NCBI GenBank assembly: GCA_004375895.1
Contig: SOJW01000070.1
Location: 1 to 50,685 of the forward strand
DNA: 50,685 nt
Direction of reading: 5' to 3'
DNA from: Candidatus Stahliibacteriota bacterium
GTDB lineage: Bacteria; Hydrothermota; Tepidihabitantia; B3-TA06
Under the pieces are notes generated by a model that was given only the letters and a program-made list of their open reading frames with translations, ran no database searches and was not told the DNA's origin. Positions within the stretch are counted from its first letter, which is position 1; each line of letters begins with the position of its first letter. This document shows, one piece after another, positions 15,728 through 23,614 of the stretch. The position numbers were made by a program, and so were the translations under genes.

Positions 15728-17659
15728 ATGAGCGTTTTTAAAAAAGAATGGCGCAGGTGGGGTGCATTGGGAGTGCTTGCAGCGGTGTTTCTTTTAATGC
15801 CCCTGGCATGTGGGAGGGATAAGGAGCCTCCTGTGGTGACAATCACTGCTCCTGCGGACGGCGGGACGGTATCCGGTTATGTGAGTATAACTGTTGAAGC
15901 TACCGATGATGATTCCGTGGCAAGTGTGAGTTTCATCATCGACGATTCTTTGGCAGGGACACTTTATCAGCCGCCCTGGGAGTACGAGTGGAACACCCTG
16001 GAGCTTGAAGAAGGCAGCACCCATACAATCAAAGCTACTGCACTTGATCCTTCAGACAACGAAGGAGAATCCGATCCGGTAACCGTCACCGTGATGCAGC
16101 CCAGCAAACCACCGAATACCCCGGGTGCCCCTGAGGGGCCGCCTGCCGGGTTCGTAGGAGATGCTCTCACGTTCCGGGCGACGACAACCGATCCTGATGG
16201 AGATAGTATCTCGTACCAGTTTGACTGGGGAGACGAAACTAAATCGGACTGGACAGATTACGTCACCTCAGGGGAGGAGATGGAGGTCCAGAAGGCCTTC
16301 GATAGCGAAGGGACCTATACGGTTAAGGTCAGAGCAAAGGATACCTACGAGGTGACCTCTGCGCTTTCACCCGGGCTAACGGTAGTTATATCACCTGTAT
16401 CAAGCACCGGCAGCATTCAGGTCAATTCCGTTCCCACCGGTGCCGAGATCTGGCTTGATGGAACAAACACCGGGAAGACTACCAACGCCCTGCTGGATAA
16501 GATAGCGCCAGGTGAACGCACCCTTTCACTGCGCAAGGAAGGATACGCCGATTACCAGGCCACGGTTACGGTCGTAGCAGAGCAGACGGCTGAGGTAAAC
16601 GCAACCCTTGAGCGGATCGGTGAAGTTATCTGGCAATACGAGACCGGTGGTGAGATATATTCTTCCCCGGCGATTGGCTCTGATGGAACGGTTTATGTGG
16701 GTTCATCCGACAGCAAGCTATATGCTTTTACCCCTCAAGGTGACTGGTATTGGGAGTATGGGACCGGCCTTGCTGTGAAGTCCTCTCCAGCGGTAGGTTC
16801 TGACGGAAAGATCTACTTTGGGTCAGATGACACATACCTGCATATCCTGCACCCGGAGGGTGTAAGGTATCGGGAGTACAAAACAGAGGGCTATATTTCA
16901 TCGTCCCCTGCACTCGGCTCCGACGGCACTATCTATGTAGGTTGCGGAGATGATAACCTGTGGGCACTTACGTCTGAAGGCAAATTCAAGTGGAAGTACA
17001 TCACAGGCGGGGATGTAGCTTCCTCCCCAGCAATCGGTGAAGACGGCACTATCTACGTAGGTTCGGATGACAGCTGTCTCTACGCTATTAACCCTGATAG
17101 AACCCTGAAGTGGAGCTACAAGACCGGTGCAAAGGTGCAGTCTTCCCCAGCTATAGGCTCTGACGGCACCGTCTACTTTGGATCGCAGGATGGATACGTC
17201 TATGCACTTGACCCTGCTGATGGCAATCCGAAGTGGAGCCATAAGACAGGCGGTAAGGTTAACTCATCACCTGCAATAGGCGAAGATGGCACTATCTACA
17301 TTGGCTCTGACGATGATAGCCTTTACGCGCTTAATCCTAATGACGGTAACGTTAAGTGGAGTTATGGGACCGCAGGATTCGTAAGGTCTGCCCCTGCAGT
17401 TGGTGCAGATGGCACGATATACTTCGGATCGGTGGACGGGTATATCTATGCCCTGCGGGCTGACGGGACTCTGAAGTGGAGATACGAAACCGGTGATGCC
17501 GTAAGTTCATCCCCGGCGATAGGTGCAGACGGTACGATCTACTGCGGATCAATGGACCATTCTCTTTATGCCCTCTCAAGCGACTCCCCGGGCCTGGCTT
17601 CATCGCCCTGGCCCAAATTCTGCCACGACAGCCAAAACACAGGCAGAGCCGGCCCGTAA
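15728..17659 (+). CDS. Ig-like/PKD/PEGA lipoprotein with eight-bladed PQQ-like propeller
   Basis: The 643-residue paralog of its neighbours has lipobox L-A-C28, then an Ig-like domain (about 33-121, APADGGTVSGYVSITVEATD), a PKD domain (about 130-218, with FDWGDE), a PEGA domain (about 223-290) and eight PQQ-type repeats to the WPKFCHDSQNTGRAGP tail. The two extra N-terminal domains are absent from the paralogs at 14158 and 18482, so they were gained here or lost there. The stop codon TAA lies inside the first CCCGTAAC unit of the repeat array that follows. Likely surface-exposed and adhesive or ligand-binding; enzymatic activity is not evident. Confidence 0.85.
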   Translation: MSVFKKEWRRWGALGVLAAVFLLMPLACGRDKEPPVVTITAPADGGTVSGYVSITVEATDDDSVASVSFIIDDSLAGTLYQPPWEYEWNTLELEEGSTHTIKATALDPSDNEGESDPVTVTVMQPSKPPNTPGAPEGPPAGFVGDALTFRATTTDPDGDSISYQFDWGDETKSDWTDYVTSGEEMEVQKAFDSEGTYTVKVRAKDTYEVTSALSPGLTVVISPVSSTGSIQVNSVPTGAEIWLDGTNTGKTTNALLDKIAPGERTLSLRKEGYADYQATVTVVAEQTAEVNATLERIGEVIWQYETGGEIYSSPAIGSDGTVYVGSSDSKLYAFTPQGDWYWEYGTGLAVKSSPAVGSDGKIYFGSDDTYLHILHPEGVRYREYKTEGYISSSPALGSDGTIYVGCGDDNLWALTSEGKFKWKYITGGDVASSPAIGEDGTIYVGSDDSCLYAINPDRTLKWSYKTGAKVQSSPAIGSDGTVYFGSQDGYVYALDPADGNPKWSHKTGGKVNSSPAIGEDGTIYIGSDDDSLYALNPNDGNVKWSYGTAGFVRSAPAVGADGTIYFGSVDGYIYALRADGTLKWRYETGDAVSSSPAIGADGTIYCGSMDHSLYALSSDSPGLASSPWPKFCHDSQNTGRAGP

Positions 17660-17919
17660 CCCGTAACACCCGTACCCTTGCTGGGCATCTCCATAACCCT
17701 CTGGGGCTAACGCCCCTTAATCAAGGACATACCCTTGCTGGGCATTCTCACTATTACTCGGAGCTTACGCTCCGCTCACAAGGAAATAACACCCGTACCC
17801 CTTCGGGGTAGAGCCTGCCCCTTGAAGTATTTTATATTTCATAGGGTATTCTCATAATTATTCGGAGCTGACGCTCCGGAAATCTACGGACATAACACCC
17901 GTAACACCCGTAACACCCC
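17653..17919 (+). repeat. Tandem array of three CCCGTAACACC hairpin elements (family 1)
   Basis: Three successive units share a lead CCCGTACCC hairpin or remnant, a GGGCATTCTCA-like segment, a short strong hairpin and a GGAnATAACACCC box. The central stems differ yet pair: GGGGC-TAAC-GCCCC (17703-17716), CGGAGC-TTAC-GCTCCG (17759-17774) and CGGAGC-TGAC-GCTCCG (17863-17878). The array ends in tandem CCCGTAACACC copies. Related units lie at 21089 and 23615. Confidence 0.75.
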
Positions 17920-18409
17920 GCGCCATTGAGGGAGCTGGTGCCGGGGCTTGAAAGTCAGGTTTTGTCTGGATTAGTAATTCAGTGGCCTGACGGTAAGAAG
18001 ATAGGAGGCCTTAAGCGAGGTTGAGCCTGCTTCCTTGATTCATGAGGAGGGTGTGATCTGTATCGTTGGATACACGATTGCTGAGTACAGTTGGTTTTAC
18101 GTCATTCAGATCGACACCCCGCGCTTCGCCTCATCTCCTTAGCCAAGTCCCGGACCTTTTTTGAAGCTCTTGGAACTTTCCCCTGCAGGCAACTTCTGTC
18201 CGTAGCGCACGTCTCATGTAATATGCTTCTTGACACTTCAATTCCTTCCTTCCGGCACTTTGTCCTACCCTTAAACCTAGGCTATTTGTAGGATTGATGA
18301 CCGGTGTTTTTGGGCTATTCTTAAACAAATATGGGAACTTTTATAGTACGATGATTGCCGGGGCAACATGGCTCACCATCTCTGTTCCATATTCGAGAGA
18401 TGGTTGAGC
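17920..18409. other. Intergenic region without a recognised gene
   Basis: About 490 bases between the repeat array and the promoter at 18410. A 45-codon open stretch without a start codon (18005-18142, plus strand) translates to plausible protein (for example IHEEGVICIVGYTIAEYSW) and may be a decayed gene end. No RNA motif, riboswitch box or SD-backed frame was found in the rest. Confidence 0.4.
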
Positions 18410-18437
18410 TTGACTTTGGCAGGTTAATCCGTAGTAT
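18410..18437 (+). promoter_or_regulatory. Predicted promoter of the third PEGA/PQQ lipoprotein
   Basis: TTGACT (18410-18415), 16-base spacer, TAGTAT (18432-18437). Both boxes and the spacer length are identical to those of the promoter at 15625, fitting a duplicated gene with its promoter. Confidence 0.6.
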
Positions 18438-18481
18438 TCGGGAGTTTTTATCTAAAGAATTCAACTAGGAGAGAGATAACG

Positions 18482-19792
18482 ATGAAGAAAGCGTGGCTGT
18501 GTGTTCTGCCGCTTTTAATCCTTGGACTGGCAGGATGCGGGGCGGTGACGAGCATAGAGGTGAACTCTGTTCCCGAAGGGGCGGACGTTTTCTTGGATGA
18601 TACCCTTACGGGACAGAAGACGAACTGCGTTATAGAAGACGTTGCACCTGGGGAGCACAAGGTTTGTCTGGTTCTTGAGGGCTACGCTCTGTGGGAGGAG
18701 GTAGTTACCGTAGGTGCGGGCGAGGTGGTATCGGTGGATGCCGAGCTTGTCGATGCCCTGCTATGGCGCTACGAGTCAGAGAAAGAGATATCTTCTTCGC
18801 CTGCGATAGGCGCAGACGGGACTGTATACTTCGGGGCCGGTTCCTACCTTTATGCGATTAGCTCTGAGGGTAATCTGAAGTGGAGATACAAGGCCGAAGG
18901 CAAAGTGGAGTCCACCCCGGCGATAGCTGCAGACGGAAGCATATACTTCGGTTCTGACGACAAGTTCACTACCGGCGATGGATACTTCTATGCGTTGAGC
19001 GCCGCAGGGACCCTCAAGTGGAAATTTGACGAGATTGACGGATGGGTTGTTTCTTCACCTGCGGTCGCTTCGGATGGCACGATCTATTTCGGAGCTTTCA
19101 GTGATTCCCTTTATGCCTTTAGTCCTGATGGTAATTTGAAATGGGGGTATCGGACCGGCGGTTATATCACATCCTCTGCGGCGATTGCTCCAAACGGCAC
19201 GATCTGCTTTGGGTCCCAGGATAAGTTCATTTATGCCATTACGCCGAACGGCACCTTAAAATGGAAATACCCAACCGAAGGGAAGATAGTTTCTTCCCCG
19301 GCCATAGGTGCCGACGGCACGATCTACGTCGGTTCGCTCGACGGCTACCTTTACGCCTTGACCTCTGGGGGTGAACTGAAATGGAGCTATCAAAGCGAGG
19401 CGATTGAGTCCTCCCCTGCGATAGGTTCCGATGGAACGATCTACTTCGGTTCTCTTGACGGCTGCCTTTACGCCCTTGCTCCTTCGGGCAGTCTGCGGTG
19501 GCGCTATCAGACAGGTGATAGAATCAACTCCTCTCCTGCGATAGCTTCAGACGGAACCATCTACGTAGGCTCCTGGGATTCTTACGTCTATGCTTTGAGC
19601 CCGGAAGGCACTCTTAAGTGGAAGTATCAGATTTCTGCCAAGGTGAGGTTCTCGCCTGCAATCGATACGAATGGAACGCTTTATGTAGGGGCTGATCTCT
19701 TATACGCCATTGCCGGGCACTCGAACGGCCTTGCCTTGACTCCTTGGCCCAAGTTCGCCCACGATAATCAGAACACGGGAAGGGCGCGCTGA
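18482..19792 (+). CDS. PEGA-domain lipoprotein with eight-bladed PQQ-like propeller
   Basis: The 436-residue protein is the closest in layout to the paralog at 14158: signal peptide with lipobox L-A-G-C19, a PEGA domain at about 24-92 (IEVNSVPEGADVFLDDTLTG) and eight PQQ-like repeats to a WPKFAHDNQNTGRAR tail. The second repeat carries a short insertion (KFTTGDGYF), as does the third repeat of the first paralog at a similar loop. The ATG at 18482 follows a GGAGAGAG SD. Expressed from its own promoter. Function unknown; lipid-anchored and extracytoplasmic. Confidence 0.85.
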   Translation: MKKAWLCVLPLLILGLAGCGAVTSIEVNSVPEGADVFLDDTLTGQKTNCVIEDVAPGEHKVCLVLEGYALWEEVVTVGAGEVVSVDAELVDALLWRYESEKEISSSPAIGADGTVYFGAGSYLYAISSEGNLKWRYKAEGKVESTPAIAADGSIYFGSDDKFTTGDGYFYALSAAGTLKWKFDEIDGWVVSSPAVASDGTIYFGAFSDSLYAFSPDGNLKWGYRTGGYITSSAAIAPNGTICFGSQDKFIYAITPNGTLKWKYPTEGKIVSSPAIGADGTIYVGSLDGYLYALTSGGELKWSYQSEAIESSPAIGSDGTIYFGSLDGCLYALAPSGSLRWRYQTGDRINSSPAIASDGTIYVGSWDSYVYALSPEGTLKWKYQISAKVRFSPAIDTNGTLYVGADLLYAIAGHSNGLALTPWPKFAHDNQNTGRAR

Positions 19793-19819
19793 CGCGCAAT
19801 TTCAAATTGCAAAAGTCAA

Positions 19820-19884
19820 AATGCAAAATTAGTACGGGCCAAAGTCCGCGTCGAAATTTAATTTAAAATTTGAGATTTACAATG
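19820..19884 (+). repeat. A+T-rich TTTGAATTTT-type repeat, copy B
   Basis: Begins AAATGCAAAATT and ends AAAATTTGAGATTTACAAT, the same layout as copy A at 15551, and stops ten bases before the -35 at 19894. Confidence 0.4.
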
Positions 19885-19893
19885 CTTTGCTCC

Positions 19894-19921
19894 TTGACAC
19901 GGCAAGTTGGGTTCTTATAAT
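19894..19921 (+). promoter_or_regulatory. Strong predicted promoter, leaderless spacing
   Basis: Perfect TTGACA (19894-19899) and TATAAT (19916-19921) with a 16-base spacer stand five bases before the ATG at 19927. A leaderless transcript is predicted for the 19927-25742 operon, leaving no room for a cobalamin riboswitch. Confidence 0.7.
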
Positions 19922-19926
19922 GCTGC

Positions 19927-21207
19927 ATGAAGAAAGCGCTTCCCCTTCTGATTATTGGGCTTGTCTTCACCGGATGCTTTAACCTCAGACGATCAATTCG
20001 CCCGGGACGTAGCGGGCTTGAGCTCATCTATCTAACCGATCTTCCAGAGTCTGCTCAGGGCTGGACAGACCTACAGGCCACCCTTAAGGAGTCAAAACAA
20101 GACCCTCTTCTCGTCGTGGACGATCCTCGCTTCTCAACCCTTGACGATCTTGCATGGTGGGAGGGTGAACGCGAGATATCTTTGCTCCAGGCCCTGGGAT
20201 GTGATCTATTCCTGCCTCCGGCTGAATGGATGTTACTCGGGCCTGAGCGTCTGGCTGATCTCTCCACCAGGGTCGAGTTTTTTATCGTCGCGTTGGATGT
20301 GGTCGATGAAGAAAATAACTATCCTCTGTCCCGCTACATGATTCGCCAGCGCAGCCCTTACCGGCTTGCGTTCTCTGCAGCGGCCAGCCGGGATACTGGA
20401 GAGCGCGTTTTTGAAGGAATCGATAGGCTCCCTCTGGATTCAATCCTTCCTATCACCGCATCTTTTCTTGGCTTGCAGACCGATTTCTTTATCTTCTTCG
20501 ATGATGCAGACTCTCTGCCTGAGGTGCCTGGCCGCGTGCATGTTGTTCCTCGAGAAGGTGAGAACCGGGTGATGGATTTCAGGTTCGTGAGTCGTGTTGA
20601 TTTCAAGCTCAAGGAGCATCGGTTTACCTTTGATTTGTCAGGGACTGCGGGGAATGATCCCTTAACACTCTGGCAGGCGTATGCTGACTCGCTGGATGCT
20701 CGTGTTCTCGGAACGTGCAAAGAATCCCTCTCGATTGAGTCATTAGAGATTCTCGCTAACAAGGCGCTTAAGCGCCTTGCCGAGGATAGGTTCTCTGTGG
20801 ATGGTATCGGCATCCTTATCCCTGAGGGCTTTATAGCCGGGGAGATACCGGCAGGACGGATTACCTTTGGGAAGATGCGCGAGGTTATGGAGCCTGAGAT
20901 CTTCTTCCTCGTTTCAGTAGAGGACCTTCCTGAGGCTATTGCCTCCCAGAACGCAGCCTTCTCTCTGGAAGGTGAGATCCAGGCAGCTCTACTGCCCGCA
21001 TCCCTGTGCCTTGAGGACGAGTACTTCCAAGACAAGTCGTTAAGGCTTACAGGTATCACATCCGCCCGGATAGCAAGACAGATGTTTGCCCGTAACACAC
21101 CCCGTACCCCTCCGGGGCATTCTCATTATTACTTGGAGCTTCGCTCCAGTAATTTTGGATATAACACCCGTAACACGCCGTCTGGAATGTCGGAGGAGGA
21201 GCCATGA
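19927..21207 (+). CDS. Lipoprotein resembling a degenerate UshA/5'-nucleotidase
   Basis: The 426-residue protein has lipobox F-T-G-C17. Its layout follows periplasmic 5'-nucleotidases: an N-terminal part matching the metallophosphatase (ELIYLTDLPES; DPLLVVDD; ALGCDLFLPPAEW) and a C-terminal part matching the 5'-nucleotidase C-domain (PEGFIAGEIPAGRITFGKM). The metal-binding motifs DxH, GD and NHE are replaced by DLP, DD and PAE, so catalysis is probably lost. The last 40 residues (from about ARNTPRTPPG) come from a family-1 repeat element. It overlaps the methyltransferase-like gene by four bases. The fold is inferred by eye; a structure prediction would test it. Confidence 0.6.
   Translation: MKKALPLLIIGLVFTGCFNLRRSIRPGRSGLELIYLTDLPESAQGWTDLQATLKESKQDPLLVVDDPRFSTLDDLAWWEGEREISLLQALGCDLFLPPAEWMLLGPERLADLSTRVEFFIVALDVVDEENNYPLSRYMIRQRSPYRLAFSAAASRDTGERVFEGIDRLPLDSILPITASFLGLQTDFFIFFDDADSLPEVPGRVHVVPREGENRVMDFRFVSRVDFKLKEHRFTFDLSGTAGNDPLTLWQAYADSLDARVLGTCKESLSIESLEILANKALKRLAEDRFSVDGIGILIPEGFIAGEIPAGRITFGKMREVMEPEIFFLVSVEDLPEAIASQNAAFSLEGEIQAALLPASLCLEDEYFQDKSLRLTGITSARIARQMFARNTPRTPPGHSHYYLELRSSNFGYNTRNTPSGMSEEEP
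21089..21179 (+). repeat. Family-1 hairpin element inside the coding end of the lipoprotein
   Basis: CCCGTAACACACCCCGTACCCC, split here as CCCGTAACACAC plus CCCGTACCCC, opens the unit. A CCCC-TCC-GGGG hairpin, a GGGCATTCTCATTATTACT segment, the stem TGGAGC/GCTCCA (21134-21148) and a GGATATAACACCCGTAACAC end follow. It is translated as RNTPRTP ... YNTRNTPSG. Confidence 0.75.
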
Positions 21208-21890
21208 GCGCTCAGGCGATTACATTAAAGGGTAAGGGTAAGCAGAAAACAGGGATTCGCTGGGGCCGTCTTCTCTGGACGATCTTCGTAGTCCTTTACT
21301 TCATCAACTTTACCAAGAACCTTTTCGCAGACGTAGCGCCGGGTAGAGCGGCTATACCCATAATCTACTTCGTTCTGTGGCTCTGCTGGCTTGGTGTTGA
21401 GTTCTACCTCTCCGCGCTCTTCTTTCAGTCCAGCCTCGTGCCGCGCTTCAATCCATGGCTTAAGGCCTCGTTTGCCGTCTACTTCTACGGTTTGCAGGGG
21501 CTTGCAGGCTGGGACGCGTTCGGCGGCACCCAGATTCACTTCCTCTACCCCCTTTTCAACGTCATCGGGTTGCTGATCTTCGCTTTGGGGATAGTTATTC
21601 GTCTGGGGGCGCTGCTGGTCTATCTACGAACAAAGGACAGAAACAGGATACTTGCCAGCCGGCCCTGGCAGATGAGCCGTCATCCACGTTACGTCGGAAT
21701 GCTTCTTATCATGTTCGCTATACCCCTTGTTTTCTTCTCTCCCTGGGCCATGCTCGCCACCGTAGTTATCGGTTTGCCGCTTTGGTATCTTTCCGTCAGA
21801 TTCGAGGAGCGCAAACTCAAAAGCCAATGGGGAAATGTTTATGAAGACTACTGCAAGACTACTCCTCTGCGCCCTCGCCTTAGGCATTAG
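21204..21890 (+). CDS. Isoprenylcysteine methyltransferase-like (ICMT/PEMT) membrane protein
   Basis: The 228-residue protein has five to six membrane helices and the family's C-terminal signature: SRHPRYVGMLL around residue 170, a hydrophobic helix pair, then the FEERKL and YEDYC motifs that bind SAM and substrate in ICMT/phospholipid-methyltransferase relatives. Bacterial members methylate various lipids or thiol groups; the substrate is unknown. The start codon overlaps the previous stop (ATGA) with a GGAGGAGGAG SD. The gene extends 50 bases into the next gene. Its place before a BtuFCD-type importer offers no clear functional clue. Confidence 0.8.
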   Translation: MSAQAITLKGKGKQKTGIRWGRLLWTIFVVLYFINFTKNLFADVAPGRAAIPIIYFVLWLCWLGVEFYLSALFFQSSLVPRFNPWLKASFAVYFYGLQGLAGWDAFGGTQIHFLYPLFNVIGLLIFALGIVIRLGALLVYLRTKDRNRILASRPWQMSRHPRYVGMLLIMFAIPLVFFSPWAMLATVVIGLPLWYLSVRFEERKLKSQWGNVYEDYCKTTPLRPRLRH

Positions 21891-22677
21891 TTTCTGCTCC
21901 CGTAACACACCTTATAAGAGTAACGGGGAGCCGCATAGGGTGATCTCGCTGGTGCCCAGTCTTACGGAGATTGTTTATGCTCTTGATGCCGAGGATAGGC
22001 TCGTCGGTGTCACAACCTACTGCGACTATCCTGCAGAAGTCAAAGAGAAGAAAAAGGTCGGGGATTTCCTCTCGCCTGATCCTGAGCGGTTGCGTGTCTT
22101 AAGACCTGATCTTATCCTTCTCACGACCCCTACCCAGGCGCAGCTGGCAGAAGACCTCAAAGCTACCGGATTCCGGGTTGCGGTGTTCACCGATCCTCGC
22201 AATCTTGCAGGTGTCTTTGCTCAGATCCAGGCACTTGCCGATACACTTAAAGTGTCAGATAGGGGAAAGGAGCTGGTGGACAGCCTGAGATCAGCACTTG
22301 AGGGGATTGAGAGGGGCAAGGAACTTTCTGCCTACATCGAGATATCCGAGGAGCCTTTGATAAGTGTGGGCGGCGGTTCCTATCTAACCGATGCGCTCGA
22401 GCATATAGGCCTTCGCAACGTCTTTTCCGACCTTTCCCAGGGCTATCCGGTTATAGACCCGGAGGAGGTGTTGGTGCGCTCACCTGAGGTTATTCTTCTT
22501 CTTTACCCTAATGCGAGCCGAACAAATGTCTTACACCGCATTGGATGGTCAGGCATACCTGCGGTATCCAACGGAGCTGTTTTCGATTCCCTCCCGATTG
22601 ATGAACTCATGCGTCCAGGGCCGCGGTTGATTCGCGGAGTTGCAGTCACCGACTCACTTATCAAACATGCGCGCTAA
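21841..22677 (+). CDS. btuF: BtuF-like substrate-binding protein (corrinoid/siderophore ABC importer)
   Basis: The 278-residue protein matches class-III (BtuF/FhuD-type) binding proteins: HRVISLVPSLTEIVYAL at the start, LVGVTTYCDYPAEV, then PERLRVLRPDLILL, the long backbone helix and a C-terminal lobe with SVGGGSYLTDALEHIG. The conserved glutamates for contact with the permease (TEIVY; DPEEVLV) are present. A signal peptide precedes Cys19, but F at -1 makes a weak lipobox. Residues 20-24 (SRNTP) right after the Cys derive from a CCCGTAACACACC repeat core. The ATG at 21841 has GGGGA seven bases upstream. Cobalamin is a likely ligand but siderophore or heme cannot be excluded. Confidence 0.8.
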   Translation: MKTTARLLLCALALGISFCSRNTPYKSNGEPHRVISLVPSLTEIVYALDAEDRLVGVTTYCDYPAEVKEKKKVGDFLSPDPERLRVLRPDLILLTTPTQAQLAEDLKATGFRVAVFTDPRNLAGVFAQIQALADTLKVSDRGKELVDSLRSALEGIERGKELSAYIEISEEPLISVGGGSYLTDALEHIGLRNVFSDLSQGYPVIDPEEVLVRSPEVILLLYPNASRTNVLHRIGWSGIPAVSNGAVFDSLPIDELMRPGPRLIRGVAVTDSLIKHAR

Positions 22678-23614
22678 GTTAGGCTGGGTAGTTCTTCTTG
22701 TCTTGCTTGCAGGGCTTTCCTTGCTTGCGCTTGCCTTTGGCCCTGCCGGTTTAACGCTCGATTCGGATATCCTTGCCAGCCGGGTCCCTCGACTTTTGCT
22801 TACCGTTTTTGCTGGAGGCATCCTTGCCCTGGTTGGTGCAGCCCTTCAGGGGCTTTTGCAGAACCCTCTGGTTGATCCATACATCATCGGCTCTTCAAGC
22901 GGGGCAGGTGTAGGGGTGGCGCTATCCCTGCTCCTGGGATGGACGTCAGTTATAGGCCGTCCCATTTTCGCGTTCGCAGGTGCGGTTGGCGCACTTTTCC
23001 TGGTCTATACCATGGCCAGAATGCGGGGCAAAGTATCGCGGCTTTCCTTGATCCTTGCAGGCGTTGCGGTGAGCTTTGTAGCCTCGAGTCTGGTGATGGT
23101 TCTCATGGTGCTATCCCGTGAGCAGCTTGCTCAGATCATCTACTTCCTCATGGGTTCGACCAAGGTGGTGTTTACACCAACAAAGCTCTGGGTGTTTGCG
23201 GGTTCGGCTGTCGTATCTTTAGGTGCGGCAGGCTGGCTCGTGGCCCGCTGGCGGTCGCTCGACATCCTCTCCACAAACATCGAGGCAGCCGAGTCCCTGG
23301 GTGTGGATACCCAGCGTTTAACTACTGAGGTCTTTGTTCTTTCAGCGCTTCTTATTGGTGTAGTTGTTGCGTTTGCAGGAGCGATAAGCTTCATCGGGCT
23401 GGTTGTGCCGCACATCGTGCGGTTTATGTTCGGTCCCCGTCACCTGCGAGTGCTGCCTGGAAGTTTCCTTGCAGGGGCGGTCCTTCTTCTTGCTTCCGAT
23501 CTCTGCCTGCGTGGGTTTTCTATGGCGACCGGGGTTGATCTTCCCCTTTCCGTTGTTACCGCTTTGTTTGGTGTTCCGGTATTCCTTTATATCATGCGTC
23601 GGAGGCTCGCGTGA
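22667..23614 (+). CDS. btuC: FecCD/BtuC-family ABC permease
   Basis: The 315-residue protein has nine to ten membrane helices and the family motifs VPRLLLTVFAGGILALVGAA, QGLLQNPLVDPYIIGSSSGA (first helices) and GAISFIGLVVPHIVR near the C-terminus. It is the membrane channel of the importer, dimerising with itself and contacting the BtuF-like and BtuD-like proteins. The ATG at 22667 lies ten bases before the upstream stop, so translation is coupled; no clear SD is present. An in-frame TTG at 22640 is less likely. It overlaps the ATPase gene start as GTGA. Confidence 0.85.
   Translation: MRAKLGWVVLLVLLAGLSLLALAFGPAGLTLDSDILASRVPRLLLTVFAGGILALVGAALQGLLQNPLVDPYIIGSSSGAGVGVALSLLLGWTSVIGRPIFAFAGAVGALFLVYTMARMRGKVSRLSLILAGVAVSFVASSLVMVLMVLSREQLAQIIYFLMGSTKVVFTPTKLWVFAGSAVVSLGAAGWLVARWRSLDILSTNIEAAESLGVDTQRLTTEVFVLSALLIGVVVAFAGAISFIGLVVPHIVRFMFGPRHLRVLPGSFLAGAVLLLASDLCLRGFSMATGVDLPLSVVTALFGVPVFLYIMRRRLA

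Noticed and set aside
14450-19700. Regular DNA repeats that could be mistaken for a CRISPR or satellite array
   Set aside because: They are about 114-120 bases long, translate to PQQ-propeller blades and vary mainly at synonymous or loop positions.
19884-19927. Cobalamin riboswitch upstream of the BtuFCD-type operon
   Set aside because: The predicted promoter ends five bases before the first start codon; there is no leader to hold one, and no box was seen.
20358-21098. Long antisense open frame over the degenerate 5'-nucleotidase gene
   Set aside because: No SD, Ser/Arg-rich shadow composition, and the plus-strand gene has a signal peptide, lipobox and domain matches.
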